NCBI RefSeq assembly: GCF_040183065.1
Contig: NC_091123.1
Span: forward strand, 110,892,821 to 110,956,820
Length of the DNA: 64,000 nt
Reading direction: 5' to 3'
Source: Periplaneta americana
Taxonomy: Eukaryota; Arthropoda; Insecta; Blattodea; Blattidae
The notes below the pieces were generated by a model. That model was not told where the DNA came from, ran no database searches, and saw only the letters and a program-made list of their open reading frames with translations. Positions 10,854 to 22,230 of the stretch are shown one piece after another (position 1 is the first letter of the stretch; every line of letters begins with the position of its first letter). A program made the translations under genes and the position numbers.

Positions 10854-11062
10854 ATTGTGATGTACCAAAGTACGTATGATATTTCTGTGCAGGAATTCTG
10901 AATTACCACATGATGAATGATGGGTCCAGCGGAAAAAATTCTCTCCGGCACCGGGACTCGGAACCCGGGTTTTCAGTTCTCCGCTCCACCCATCCTTCAT
11001 CATGTGGTAATGCAGAATTCCTGCACGGAAATATCATATGTACTTCGGTATATCACAATAAT
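10854..11062. repeat. Head-to-head inverted SINE pieces (family D)
   Basis: An arm at about 10854-10922 (GTGCAGGAATTCTGAATTACC, then ACATGATGAATGATGGG) is the inverse of 10988-11062 (CCCATCCTTCATCATGTGG, GCAGAATTCCTGCACGG). Between them is a minus-strand B-box-like AACCCGGG region of the same SINE. The whole could fold into a hairpin with arms of about 70 bp. Confidence 0.7.
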
Positions 11063-11395
11063 ATGATATGCGTAAGTAATCACTTAGTGATTTAAGACGG
11101 CGCTCATTCCGTCGGATCCCTGCCACTTCGTCACTCGTAACGAGTGCACCTCTGCACATAGTGTGTTGGACATTGTGCCACTGTTACACATCTGTGACAC
11201 AGTGCATGAGAGTTGGCTACTAAAGGGAAACTAAGAGGTGGAACTTAAACTGAGAGGATTCAATCCGGAATTGGAACAGGAATCCGGTGTGGCTTAGTGG
11301 ATAAAGCGTCAGCACGTAGAGCTGAAAATCCAGGTTCGAGTCCTGGTGCCGAAAAGAATTTTTCTCCGGTCCGCCCATCCTTCATCATACCGTAA
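11063..11395 (+). mobile_element. SINE family D body followed by a second tRNA-like head
   Basis: The body runs from ATGATATGCGTAAGTAATC through TCGTAACGAGTGCACC to GGAATTGGAACAGG. A fresh tRNA-like head follows: GTGTGGCTTAGTGGATAAAG (A box) at about 11282-11301 and GGTTCGAGTCC (B box) at about 11334-11344. The usual post-head block AGAATTTTTCTCCGG then CCATCCTTCATCATACCG ends the copy. So the locus is a composite of at least two SINE units. Confidence 0.75.
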
Positions 11396-11857
11396 ATTAA
11401 GTTCAGCATGGAAGACCTAAGTCCAATAACTCTACACTTATTGCGGCCTAAGACGTCTAAGGCTAACGGAATATTGTGGAAAACATTTCTGATCTCATAT
11501 GTCCAAGAGAGGGTTAAGCTAGACCTAAGGTTCAATGATACTATTGTGCCTACTCCATCATCGAGTTCAACAGTAAAACCTGCTTCTATTCCTCCGCATG
11601 AATTTTTCCAGAAGTTTCCAGATCCTTCGAAATGATACCAGGAAATAAATATTCTTTTATTCGAGCATCAATTTCACAGAGATTGCAAAGACATCTATAC
11701 ATAAAAAGGAATGTAGGAGAGGAAGTGGCGGGTAATTTTGTCTGGAACTGGGAAGCCTTTTATTCTACAACAGGATTATTTTGCGTTCTTAATTGTGCGG
11801 CATGAGATACTTCAAAAATTAATTAGTATATTATCACACATAAAAATGAATTTTTCA
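11396..11857. other. Unassigned DNA
   Basis: No repeat or coding family recognised. Confidence 0.4.
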
Positions 11858-11928
11858 GGGCCAGGTTTGAATTCACGACCGACTGATCCATAGACAGGCA
11901 TTCTAACCAATAGATCACCATAACGAGA
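11858..11928 (-). mobile_element. tRNA-like SINE head fragment
   Basis: The minus strand reads TGGTGATCTATTGGTTAGAA (A-box-like) and GAATTCAAACCTGG (B-box-like) at tRNA spacing. It does not fold into a clean tRNA and has no obvious SINE body, so I call it a fragment rather than a tRNA gene. Confidence 0.45.
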
Positions 11929-12654
11929 ATTTAATACAGCTGTAGGATCTTGGTTTTCTTTTTTGAATTCTTGGCGTGAGCTTGTGGAAATGTCCGTATT
12001 TATTGGTCAGGGGTCCGGATGTCTCTCGCTGAGCGTTTCGCCATTTGTGTGGGTCTATCACAGCAGGAATAAGGCGAAATGGTCCACGCATGATTACAAA
12101 TATGTCAGAAACTTGCTGAGAATAACAATGTTGCAGCACACGCTATGAACCAGCTTACGCTATTGCGTCATACTTCCTACGAAGGAAACAGGATTAGCTT
12201 TCAATATTCTCGTAGCAAGTTAAAGTGATCATGAAACGAATTCGTTGACAATATTATTAGAGCATTGTTATGAACCATACCATATTATATTCTCCTCAGG
12301 GTCTCATGAGCTAGAATAATCTGCTACAAATCCTGTGTATTCAGATTTGATTCCCGACAGGACAGTTAGGATTTAGCTATCCTCCATCTATCTATTATCT
12401 ACGGAATGATGTGCATGCCCTGAGGTCCCTCGCGCTACAGATTCCCCTGCCGATTGCCTTCGATTTCCTCTACTGTCTGCAGAATCCCTTTCACCTTTCC
12501 GCGAAAACATCACGCGGTCCCTCAACCCCAGGTTCCACGAGATACCATGAGCCTCATGATAAATTTCACTACCACCAACAACTAATGACCACATACCAGT
12601 ACGATTCTACATCGAAGCTGGAGAGAAATATGGCAAAGAAACTGAGATTATAAA
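11929..12654. other. Unassigned DNA
   Basis: The part 12390-12560 is more GC-rich than its surroundings and holds overlapping short frames on both strands, none recognisable. Confidence 0.4.
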
Positions 12655-12850
12655 AGAGGAGAAGTGTAATTATGATGGCGAAATGAATCCGAAGTCCAAT
12701 ACAAGAAGTTACCCAGCAATTCTACTTCAGATGGTTGAGGAAAAACCTCAGAAAAACATCAACGAGGGAACTTGTCCCAGCCAGAATTGAACCCGGACCC
12801 GCTTGTTTCAAGGTCAGACATGTTAACCGTTACTCCACAGCGGTGGACAG
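12655..12850 (-). mobile_element. tRNA-derived SINE (family A), decayed
   Basis: Reverse-complemented, it follows the better copy at 24398-24651: GTGGAGTAACGGTTAAC (A box), GGGTCCGGGTTCAATTCTGG (B box), then GGGACAAGTT, GGTTTTTCCTCAACC and GCTGGGTAACTT. The 3' end is truncated or too diverged to place. Confidence 0.7.
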
Positions 12851-13046
12851 CTCTTTTCAATAGAGGTTTCATTTATTTTCTTTCTTCTTGTGCTTTGAAT
12901 GTATTTTTTAAAGTAACAATATGTCGCCATGTTGTTCAAATGATCGGGAAGTCTATACTCCTTTTAATACGAGTTAGTTTATGGAAGGCGAGACTTTTTA
13001 GCCGTCCAGAATAACACCGGCCGTTCGCGCTTAAGCAACGTTACTG

Positions 13047-13678
13047 TTTTCGCTGTAAGAAAATCCTAATGTAAACACAAACATGTTGCTGTCATACCCG
13101 TGATTGGCTGCCAGCCGAAATACTCACACGACGCAGGAAAGTATAGTTCCGTATTTGGAAACTATAATCTTGTGTTATTTGAAAAGAAAAAAATTAATTC
13201 TAGTTGTTAAATACAATGAAACATAACTTCACTTATATGTAAAACGCTATGTAAAAGAAAAGCTACTTTTATATTTTGTTATTTACTATGAACGCGGATG
13301 AATACCAAGAGTAATACCGAGGTAGTCTGCTCTTGTAACAAGCTGGCGTCACTTGAGCTCGTAGTTGTTCACATAAGCACATGGCACTGTAGTATGGCTT
13401 CTGCATTCTGGAAGGAATAACTCCTTTGTCCGGCAGCGATTGACCTTACACGTAAGTTTAAACTAATTTAATTACAGTAATTATAAAGTAAAAGTTTCCT
13501 AAGCAAAGTAATACATAGTAGTGAGGTTAGGTCTACTTGACGAATAACAGGAAATGTTTAACATGAAACAGAATGTACAACAATGGGCGGGAGAATCTAT
13601 GGCGCCAAGCTGCGGCCAATGAAACCTCACTTCAGTCACGTGCTATTGTTTACATTAGGATTTTTCTTACAGCGAAAA
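13047..13678. mobile_element. Non-autonomous TIR element, 632 bp (copy 1)
   Basis: Ends are inverted: TTTTCGCTGTAAGAAAATCC-TAATGTAAAC at the left and the complement of TTTTCGCTGTAAGAAAAATC-CTAATGTAAAC at the right. The full length aligns with a second copy at 40040-40690, sharing CATACCCGTGATTGGCT, GTAATACCGAGGTAGTCTG, TTTAACATGAAACAGAATG and CACTTCAGTCACGTGCTATT. A central stretch of about 100 bp differs between copies. No transposase reading frame is present. Confidence 0.8.
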
Positions 13679-14050
13679 GATTATAGTTGTATTGGTAAGA
13701 CTCAGTCGCTCTTAGTGGTGGCAATTTAAAGTATTACATACGCCCAGTCAAAATACCGTAAGCGCGAAGATGATGACAGGTATGAACTAAGTTGCGTGAA
13801 AAGCAGTCTAGTGTTAGGGATTAATGTTGACAAATAATCGGAGCTAGTGTACTCAGGAGTGACAAACTGAAGGAGAGGGGGGAGAAGAAGAAGGTAGAAG
13901 GAGAAAAGATGAGGAGAAAGCATGAGGATGAATATGAATAATAAATAGAGAAGATAAAAATATAGGGAATAAAGACAAGTGTCATCCGTGAATTAAAAAG
14001 AGGAAAACTATAGCCTATATAAAAATAACAGACACTTCAAGATGGCCGTA

Positions 14051-14058
14051 ACAATAAC

Positions 14059-14145
<87 letters not shown>
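14051..14145. repeat. (AAT)n microsatellite
   Basis: Almost uninterrupted AAT units. Short frames of poly-Leu or poly-Asn type across it are artefacts. Confidence 0.95.
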
Positions 14146-14148
<3 letters not shown>

Positions 14149-14365
14149 AGTCTACAAATTTTAACTTTGAAAATTGTGCCGAAATGAAACATTGTTACTA
14201 TCCACATATTTGCCATGCTGAATCCAAAAATGGAACCCATTTTTCAGCAGCACCCTCAGATTTTCAGTTATTACCCTTATTACACTTCTGAAAAGTTCGA
14301 TACTAACTAAGCAGTTCCACATTTTTAATATCTAATGCAGAATGCACAAACATAGTCTTCCACTA

Positions 14366-15870
14366 TTATAGTGGTGTTAGCACTAAAAATAAAGTATCCT
14401 TCATGTTATAATGATGTAAATGGCTATTTACATTTATGTAGTGGAAGGCAGGCATCGCTTTAAAACAATTTTTTGTGTATGTTGTAGTATTCTCTCTTCG
14501 TATGAACCAGCAGTAATCACTCATCATAGATTGATCCCATCTCCCTTTATAATGCTGTTCCATCTGTAAAATGTCTTGATGAAAGCGTTCCCTTTGTTTG
14601 TCACGCACTGCACCCAAGTTTTTAGAAAAGAAATCTAAATGAGAATGTAGGAAGTGAATTTGACAGACATCCTGTATCCAAAATTCTTATAATTTTGAAA
14701 AAGATTATGAACTAGTTCGTCATGATTTTCTTCCTTCCTGTTGCCGAGGGACCCATTCACAACACTTTTAAATGAGTCCCATGCTGCACTTTCGTTTGGA
14801 GTTAATTTTTTTCTAAAAAAATTGGTCACCCATCACTTTTTTAATCTGAAGTCCAATGAATATTCATTCTTTTCATTTTGTATCATTCAAATTAGGGAAT
14901 ATTCTTCTTAGATATTTCAGACCTTCGCCTGTTGTGTCCATACCTTTCATAAAGTTCTTCATGAGCCCTAATTTAATGTGTAAAGGATGGAGATATATTT
15001 TTTGTGGGTCCACTAAAGGTTTAAATTTTACATTATGTTTTCCAAGAGTGAAATCTTCTCTTCTTGGCCATTCCTTGACTGTATAGTGATGTTGAGTATC
15101 TCGGCTGTCTCAAAGGTACAGGAAAAAGGATATTTAGTGAATCCACTCTGCATTCCATGTAGAAGACTTTAAGATCCCGCAAATATGCCAACAATGGTTT
15201 TCATATTTTAATGGCTTCAAGAATACGACACATGTTTTTGTACTGTATGTTTCTTTCATTGCTGCGCTGTATGCTACAGATATGGAGGGAAGTTTATTGC
15301 AATTGTGTAACAAAATGGCTTTCAGACTAATTTTAGAAGCATCTATAAATAAGCGCCGCGATTCAGCATTATGTGTAATACCTAGTTTTAATCAGTCCAT
15401 TTACATCGCTGCATGCACAAACTCCAGAACCTGTAACTATGAAAAATGGTAGATCCTTATTTATCTTTCTAAATACTGAAACATTAGCATATTTATCCAG
15501 CACCTTCCATTCCTGAAGACGAGATCCCAGAAGCTCAGTCAGCTGTTTAGTTAAGTACAAATCACGTACACCAATCATTGAGTTCTACCTATGTTATTAA
15601 ATATGGCTTTTCTTCTCTCTCTTCATCTGGGATGTAGACGTCATCCCTTGGTGTAGAGGGCTGCACATCATCAGATGACGTTATGTCAGATTCCGATTCT
15701 TCTTGGTATGTAGAAGGTGGAATGGGAACAGGTAAATTTTCTCCGTGAGGTATTGGTCTTATAGCTGACGGGAGATTAGGATACTGAATGAGTCTCTTAT
15801 TTTTTTTAAGAAAATCCAGTAACATTGAGTAAGCAGAAATAACAATCATCTTAGTGGTTTTTTTGCTCAC
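14366..15870 (-). pseudogene. Broken gene of an abundant arthropod family of unknown function
   Basis: The minus strand from about 15870 to 14366 gives successive blocks of one protein. An acidic stretch lies near residues 40-90 (EESESDITSSDDVQPSTP). LTELLGSRLQEWKVLDKYAN and a Cys-containing stretch ending CACSDVNGLI follow. Next come a middle region with ILLHN-NKLPS, then PLVDPQKIYLHPLHIKLGLM, AAWDSFKSVVNGSLGNRKEE and finally RERFHQDILQMEQHYKGRWD with MSDYCWFIRRE. I recall these motifs in order from a large, uncharacterised, repeat-like protein family with many copies in arthropods (the GERFHQD...YQG-W...DYCW signature). It may be transposon-borne, but I know of no established function. At least three frameshifts or stops break it (near 15580, 15120 and 14630). 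The C-terminal stop at 14366 looks natural. Confidence 0.7.
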
Positions 15871-16225
15871 ACCATACCAGAAAGTTTTTAAAACTACGCC
15901 TTTGCTTCTTCATTTCATTTCACACAGAACAGCTCACACTACTAACAAAACCTCTACACTCGAACTAAACAAAGTGCAGACTGTCTCTGTTTTCATTACC
16001 AGCTACCCTATAAGTATATCTTATCTTTCAAGTATCAACAAACCATGATTCAGATGTGTCAAGTGAAGAGGGACTTGGCATAATGGATAGAAACCAAAGA
16101 AGCGCTGCTACATATATACTAGGTATTGAAAAATGTGTATAAATTCTATATTTACAACATTAAATTATTGAAATTTATTTCATGTGTACCTTGTTAAATG
16201 GGAATACGTATGCATATATCAAAAT
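15871..16225. other. Unassigned DNA upstream of the pseudogene
   Basis: This would hold the promoter or an upstream exon of the 15870-14366 gene relic. I see no clear TATA box or splice signal that I would defend. Confidence 0.35.
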
Positions 16226-16229
16226 TAAA

Positions 16230-16470
16230 CGTAGGCACCTGTGGCTTCCACCAATTTCCTCAAGCGGCCGGTAATGGAATCCACAGTCTTCTGGAGGAAG
16301 TTGCGTGGGGCATTGGTGATAATGCCCCGAATCCGTGATTCCAATTCTTTATCGTCTCTGGACGGATTGCGGCATTCCTTCCTTTCTCCATATGGCACCA
16401 TCTCGAACGAAAACAACGGAAATCCACACTTCATAGCGAGCAGCAATCTGCGCACTCTCGCGAACACATA
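16230..16470 (-). pseudogene. Possible transposase C-terminal fragment
   Basis: An 80-codon minus frame ends in ELESRIRGIITNAPRNFLQK then a VDSITGRLRKLVEATGAYV-type tail. The pattern (RIR...I..AP..FL......RL...VEA.G) resembles the last helix region of mariner-superfamily transposases, but the resemblance is weak and nothing upstream supports it. Confidence 0.35.
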
Positions 16471-16820
16471 GGTGATCGACCATCTTTGCTATTGTTGCGC
16501 GAACTGCCCCTCACGGCCATCATCTATACTACGGACGAACAAAAGTTCAAATTCTATTTAATGATTTATATATACACACAATTTTCATTATGGTTCCATC
16601 GATATTAAAAATTCTACAGCCAATTAATAATACCTAGTTACATCCCGCCCGCACTGTATTTATGGCTATTCATAAAATATAACATTGTTGCAGTGCTCAG
16701 AAACCTGACGTGATGGGCAAAATCTGATTACATATTCGTAATCAGCGCATCAGACTTGGTAATAATCAGCATTCTGTTTGTCGGCACAAAAAATGTTGTA
16801 GACTAGTGTAATAATGATTT

Positions 16821-16872
16821 ATTCTAGCTGGCAGAGTTAAGGCCGCAAGGCCTTCTCTTCCACTCAACCAGC
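16821..16872 (-). repeat. Retroelement 3'-end hairpin motif, copy 1
   Basis: CTGGCAGAGTTAAGGCCGCA-AGGCCTTCTC-CCACTCAACCAGC is shared with 28949-29008. In reverse it ends in GGCCTTAACTCTGCCAG followed by an A/T-rich tail, like the 3' end of a LINE or SINE. AAGGCC and GGCCTT form a small stem. The parent element is unknown to me. Confidence 0.55.
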
Positions 16873-16890
16873 AAAAAGTATACATACATA

Positions 16891-17228
16891 TGTATCAACT
16901 TACAAAGAATTCAACAATTTGATTTAGATAAGAGCTACATGTATACAAGAATTATTTACGAATTAAACATACATGTGTATCAACTTACAAAGAATTCAAC
17001 AATTTGATTTAGATAAGAGCTACATGTATACAAGAGTTATTTACGAATTAAACATACATGTGTATCAACTTACAAAGAATTCAACAATTTGATTTAGATA
17101 AGAGCTACATGTATACTAGAATTATTTACGGATTAAACATACATGTGTATCAACTTACAAAGAATTCAACAATTTGATTTAGATAAGAGCTACATGTATA
17201 CAAGAGTTATTTACGAAATAAACAACAA
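16891..17228. repeat. Tandem array of four 85-bp units
   Basis: The 20-mer TGTATCAACTTACAAAGAAT recurs at 16891, 16976, 17061 and 17146, exactly 85 bp apart. The rest of each unit (CAACAATTTGATTTAGATAA, GAGCTACATGTATAC, TTATTTACG-ATTAAACATAC) differs by only one or two bases between units. The array directly follows the retroelement 3'-end motif at 16821-16872. Near-identity shows recent expansion. Confidence 0.95.
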
Positions 17229-17418
17229 AATACTATGAACTATTAATTAAACAATGAAATACAAACTATGTAGCAGAATTAAGCTAAAATACATAGAATG
17301 TTAATATATTTCAAATAATGTTCGATAATAAAAAGAGATAACAATGACAGGGAGTAAAGAATAGCAGAATAAAAACAAAACAGAAAACCCTAAGAACACT
17401 AAGAAGAAAAGGACTATA

Positions 17419-18751
17419 CTGTATTCAGCCTTCTCGAAAATAAGATCCAGTTCTTTAGCACATTTTCATCTTTAAATTTGGGAGGGTCTTATATTCGCAT
17501 CGGATCTTAAAATCGGGTATATAGAAACATGAAAATGCAATTAAAGGACTTAGATTGTAACTAAGTAAAGATTATTGTATTGTACTAACATTGACTAAAT
17601 CTAAAGATATTTAGATGTTTAAACTTGCATAACTACTCGTAGATGTGTAACACACAAGGCAATTGAAAGCACTATGCCACTTAAGCACAAGACTACCGTA
17701 GTTATACTGATTTTATGAACTGTAATATTGAAAGGCATGATGAGGTAGAAAGGATAAACGGAACGGCCAACTTCAACACTCGCGCGACCTCATTGTTTTC
17801 GCTAAAAGTTACTGAAATAGGGTGAAATCTGTCTTTGGGCAGAACGTAACGGTATTCCATGTACTGTTTTCTATTGACTTAGGTGGTTATTGTGTTCTAT
17901 TGACAACAATTTTCTGAAAAACTTAAGGTTTCCGTCTCACTTAGAATACAGCCTAGAATTTTATTACCGGTATTTTCTTATGGGTCTAATATTCGCATAC
18001 AGAATATTTTTATAAAACAATACTTACAAATGGCTTTTAAGGAACCCGGAGGTTCATTGCCGCCTTCACATAAGCCCGCCATCGGTCCCTATCCTGAGCA
18101 AGATTAATCGAGTCCCTACAATCTTTTCCCACCTCCCTCAAATCCATTTTAATATTATCCTCTCATTTACGTCTCGGCCCCCCCAAAGACCTTTTTCCCT
18201 CAGATCTCACAACTAACACTCTATACCCATTTCTGTACTCATTCATACGTGCTACATGCCCTGCTCATATCACACGTTTGGATTTAATGTGCCTAATCAT
18301 GTCAGGTAAAGAATACAATGCATGCAGTTTTGCGTTGTGAAACTTTCTCCATTCTACTGTAACTTCATCCCTCTTAGCCCCAAATATTTTCCTAAGCACC
18401 TAATTCTCAAACAATCTTAACTTCAGTTCCTCTCTCAAAGTGCGAGTCCAAGTTTCACAACCATACAGAAGAACCGGTAATATAACTGTTTTACAAATTC
18501 TAACTTTCAACTTTTTTGAGAGCAGACTGGATGAGAAAAGCTTCTCAACCGAATAATAGCAGGCATTTCCCATATTTATTCTGTGTTTAATTTCCTTCCG
18601 AGTGTTATTTATATTTGTTACTGTTGCTCCAAGATATTTGAATTTTTACACATATTCAAGCGATACATTTCCAATTTTTATGCAGTAATACTAAAAAAAA
18701 ACATTAGGAGGGTCTTATAATCGATGGAGTCTTATTTTCGAGTAAATACGG
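17419..18751. mobile_element. TIR DNA element, TA-flanked, split by a LINE fragment
   Basis: Left end CTGTATT-CAGCCTT-CTCGAAAATAAGA pairs with right end TCTTATTTTCGAGTAAATACGG, and both abut TA. The motif GGGTCTTATATTCGCATC near the left end is echoed by GGGTCTTATAATCGATGG near the right. TACCGTATTTACTCG-type ends are seen in Tc1/mariner-superfamily (pogo/Tigger-like) non-autonomous elements, from memory. The LINE remnant at 18026-18690 sits inside it. Confidence 0.6.
18026..18690 (-). pseudogene. LINE 3' fragment (same family as 9661-10330)
   Basis: Aligns with 9720-10325: AAGCCCGCCATCGGTCCCTA, CCTCCCTCAAATCCATTTTA, GTTTCACAACCATACA and AATAGCAGGCATTTCCCATA occur in the same order. The minus strand would read the KYLG...NINxTxxEI and RRRW...DLREVG regions with many stops. 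Its 3' end (left) shows AAGGAACCCGGAGGTTCATT as in 21424-21588. It is inserted in the TIR element 17419-18751, so it is younger than that element. Confidence 0.8.
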
Positions 18752-18849
18752 TAATATAAAAACCGAGCAAAAGGAGTACTAAAAGAATAATGTGGTAGAA
18801 TAGAGAAAATAATATAAAAACCATGAAATAGGTAGGGCAAAGCGGAAAG

Positions 18850-18906
18850 AGTGGTGGTGGTGGTGGTGGTGGTGGTGGCGGTGGCGGTGGCGGTGGTGGT
18901 GGTGGA
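18850..18906. repeat. (GGT)n/(GGC) trinucleotide repeat
   Basis: About 19 GGT or GGC triplets. His/Thr-rich minus frames across it are artefacts. Confidence 0.9.
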
Positions 18907-18909
18907 TAA

Positions 18910-21405
18910 TATAAACCCGTGCAATATGGAGGGTAAGGAGAAAGAGTAGTAGCATAGACTCAAATCTTTGCAAAAGAAGAAGAAAAAGGAGAAGAGGAAT
19001 AAGAAAAACAATCGTGAACTTTGTAATAAAGTGAATTTACGAAAGATGTTCGAGAATAAGAAGAAGAAATCTAAATTTTAACATACCTAGCGTACAAAGA
19101 AACGAGAAACGGAAAAAGAATCTCGAGAACTACTAATGTATAAAAATGTTAAAAGTATCCAGAAATGTATCGGCCTCAGAAACCAATGCAGGCACCTAGC
19201 ACTGGGAGGAAAGCATTGGCCTCCTTAAGATAGCTTAATATAGACTACATATTTACGCTGGAATGGTCTTGCTTCAGCGTAAACCGTATGTCCTGTATCT
19301 GGGTTAGCCGTAGGAAGCAGCTAGACTCCAAGGCTTCCAGAAAGAGGAAGAGGTGCGTGAATGTCCGCGTGTTATACAACATGTGTGGGGGGAAAGTGAT
19401 ATGCATGCCAGAAAATTCCTGTAAACTAATGGCAGACAACTGGAATCCAATATAAAAATATCTTGAAGTTTCCATAGGCCTACAGGACGTATCAAGCGAT
19501 GATTATCACCCTAAGTAATATCAAGTGCTGTTTTAAAGTGGAAAAAGAACATAAAATGAAGAATAGCAGGAGAATTTATAGACATGGATAAATACGTTGC
19601 TTCCTCCCAGACCCAGTTTTACTCTTCCAAGAAGACGCTCATCGTGAATTGAAATATGGGAGTTGTTATTGAAGAATAAACAAGTTTTGTCAAACATACT
19701 TGTAGAGTGTCGCAGAGGACAACAATTCTGGCATATTAGAAAGTGTTACTATTGTTAGATTTGATAGCTCTAGCGTCGGATTTTTTCGTACTCTCCGGAC
19801 AAGAAAGATTGTACTTTAATAAAAATGCTATAGCAATATATTTTAATGTATTTTGTTGTATGAAGTGAATTGGTATATCTGAAAGTTATAGTAACAAAAG
19901 GAGTACAAACAATTCTTCAGCCACGTTTCAAATGATGTAAGCAGACAGCGAATCTTCGGTACCTACACAGTGAAAAAATATAACGTCCCTTGGCGTACGG
20001 AGGGAGCGTAGCATTGAGTTCTATGACTTCCCTGTAACTGAGGTACATAGTATAGGGACCGAGAATTCGCTGTCTGGATGTAAGTGTCTGTGAAACCAAA
20101 AGATTAATTAACTTTTCTATTGTTCGCTGGTTATACTGAACAATTGTTTTCTTGTTTATAGTCAACTGTCCGAAGACAAGTTTGAACCTCGTAAATGACA
20201 CTAAGAAGGCTTCATTCATAAAGCAACTAAGCCAGGAGATAATGGGGTAGGTTGGTTAATTCCTTTGCTCCTTCGTTGCATACATAGCTGATAAATAACA
20301 AATTACACTTATCATCAGAGACCGAAACTTTGACAGAATGCCTTTTTAAATGTGTTAAATCTATCTTAATTTTGAAAGTAAATCTGTACGAATTATACCT
20401 CTTGTGATTGAAACGTCACAGTTTTATGTTGCCATTTTCTGCCTTTCTTAATATAAATGCCTAATTTACAAAATAATGCTTTTTTTGCCTTTATTTGATT
20501 ATGTATCTATTATTTTTTATGAAAAATTGCCTACAGGCATACTTTAATTTATTTCTATAACCGCTATAGTGACTTCACCGAATGTATATTATTGTCTTTC
20601 AGTCAGTTCATATTCTCTTTGCAACAATGAGTGCTACCATGCAAAAATGTATAATAGTAAGCGTTTTAATTATCGCTTGTGTTTGTTTGACAAGGCAACA
20701 ATGAGAGCGAGTCGCGTTATTTTTCTTTCAGTTTTCATTGCGGCGTTGTTGTAGCATGACCCCATAGAACTTAAAAAGCATTTGGTTGTCGTGTGCAACG
20801 AATAAGGCATTGCAATACAGAGGCCCTTTAAAAACATTTTCATTTTTGTGTCAAGTACAACACTAGCATTTTGTTTAAAACTTTAAAGTTCTTTAAAATA
20901 TGACGATCGAGTTATTGAATAGTGTAATCTAGTAAATAAATGGATCTAGTGCAAGTTTTTATAATTGCCTTTTATTGCGTATTTTAGCTATTTATAATGC
21001 CTTTTTCCTGCCTATTTTAGCTATTTATGATGTATTTTTGCCTGCCTATTTTAATGATTCATAATGCCTAAACTTCCGGTCTCTTTTATCATATTTCAGA
21101 TGTAAACAAACAATTCTTCTTCCTCTGACACACATTAAGTGAGATGTAGCCTGGTAATAGATGTACATATTAGCCAGAATCTCAATCAGAGGTTAGTGAA
21201 CAATTGTGGCAGTTTATTTCGGCCCAGCAGCATAATATCGTATTATATGCTGTGACAGTGCTATAGATTCCTCCTGCATGTTGTTGCATATAACTAGGTC
21301 TACGTCTTTCTTCTAAGTATGGAGGATAACATGGTAATTAGCTATCATAGGGCTTGGAATTTTATGCCCTAAAAACTACTAAATATGCATGCAAATACGC
21401 CCTTA
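18910..21405. other. Unassigned AT-rich DNA
   Basis: No clear element. A 100-codon minus frame at 19917-20219 is the longest here. It has no stop-free extension, no recognisable domain and ordinary composition, so I leave it as probable chance. At 20965-21070 a short unit (GCCTATTTTAGCTATTTAT-ATG) repeats two to three times. Confidence 0.4.
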
Positions 21406-21423
21406 ATAAGTAAAAAAATATGC

Positions 21424-21588
21424 CATCTTGCTTACTTACTTACTTACTTACTTACTCACTCACTTACTTACGGCTTTCAAGGAACCCGGAGGTTCATTGC
21501 CGCCCTCATATAATCCCGTCATCGATCCCTATCCCGAGCAATATTAATCCAGTTTCTACAATCATATCCCACCTCCTTCAAATCCATT
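21424..21588 (-). mobile_element. Severely 5'-truncated LINE insertion with 15-bp TSD
   Basis: The element has the (CTTA)n tail (21430-21470) and the same AAGGAACCCGGAGGTTCATT 3' end as the copy at 18026. It is cut after AAATCCATT. AGTAAAAAAATATGC is present at 21409-21423 and again at 21589-21603, a clean target-site duplication. This confirms that the (TAAG)n tract is the true 3' tail of this LINE family. Confidence 0.85.
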
Positions 21589-21639
21589 AGTAAAAAAATA
21601 TGCTAATAATAATATAAATGAAGAGAAATTACGTTTGCT

Positions 21640-22225
21640 GTAGCAGTATGAATGCTAATGAGTATGGACATACATTATTTTTAGAGACTGAGGTAGAGGT
21701 GGTTCCATTGTCTAAAATCAGCGAAGTTCACGATCTACAAATGGCTAAGGTTTTCAATTGAGAAACTACGTCTGTTGTCTCTGAAGATGTTTTGTATCGT
21801 GAAAACTTCTTTCCACGTCACTCGAGGTTGTTAGGGCGTATATTATGTTAATTGCTTCGCAGACAGACATAAATATTTTGGTGCAGTGGAGGATTTTCTT
21901 TCGAGTTGACCTATGTCTCGAATATTGCATAACTGTTGGTATTCAGTATTTTTTAATGTTGATAGTCCGTTTCTCCTTTAGCTTTTGCCCTACACTGCCA
22001 GAAAAATAACTAGGATTAGGTTTCGTTTCTTAAAAGGCGGCCAGTGACACATGTAAGGGAGTGCCAACAGTGACGTGATTGCTTTTGGTAAACTGAAAAA
22101 ATGAGCAGATTAAAATGTAAGATTCCCTTTCAATTCATTATTTGCCAATATAATATTCTGAGCTATCTCAATAGACGCAGCATTACTAGAGTCCTAAGAG
22201 TTGACCACATCTTTAACTTCTTGTA
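21640..22225. other. Unassigned, possible hAT transposase C-terminal relic
   Basis: The minus strand of about 21860-21720 can be read as a short RxFxxYKxxxxDxxxSFSxENL-like stretch reminiscent of hAT C-terminal dimerisation regions. Too decayed to assert. Confidence 0.25.
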
Positions 22226-22230
22226 AAGTC

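Noticed and set aside
16891-17228. CRISPR-like array
   Set aside because: Units are contiguous 85-bp tandem copies without variable spacers, in a eukaryotic genome.
19917-20219. 100-codon minus frame
   Set aside because: Ordinary composition and no recognisable motif; compatible with chance at this AT content.
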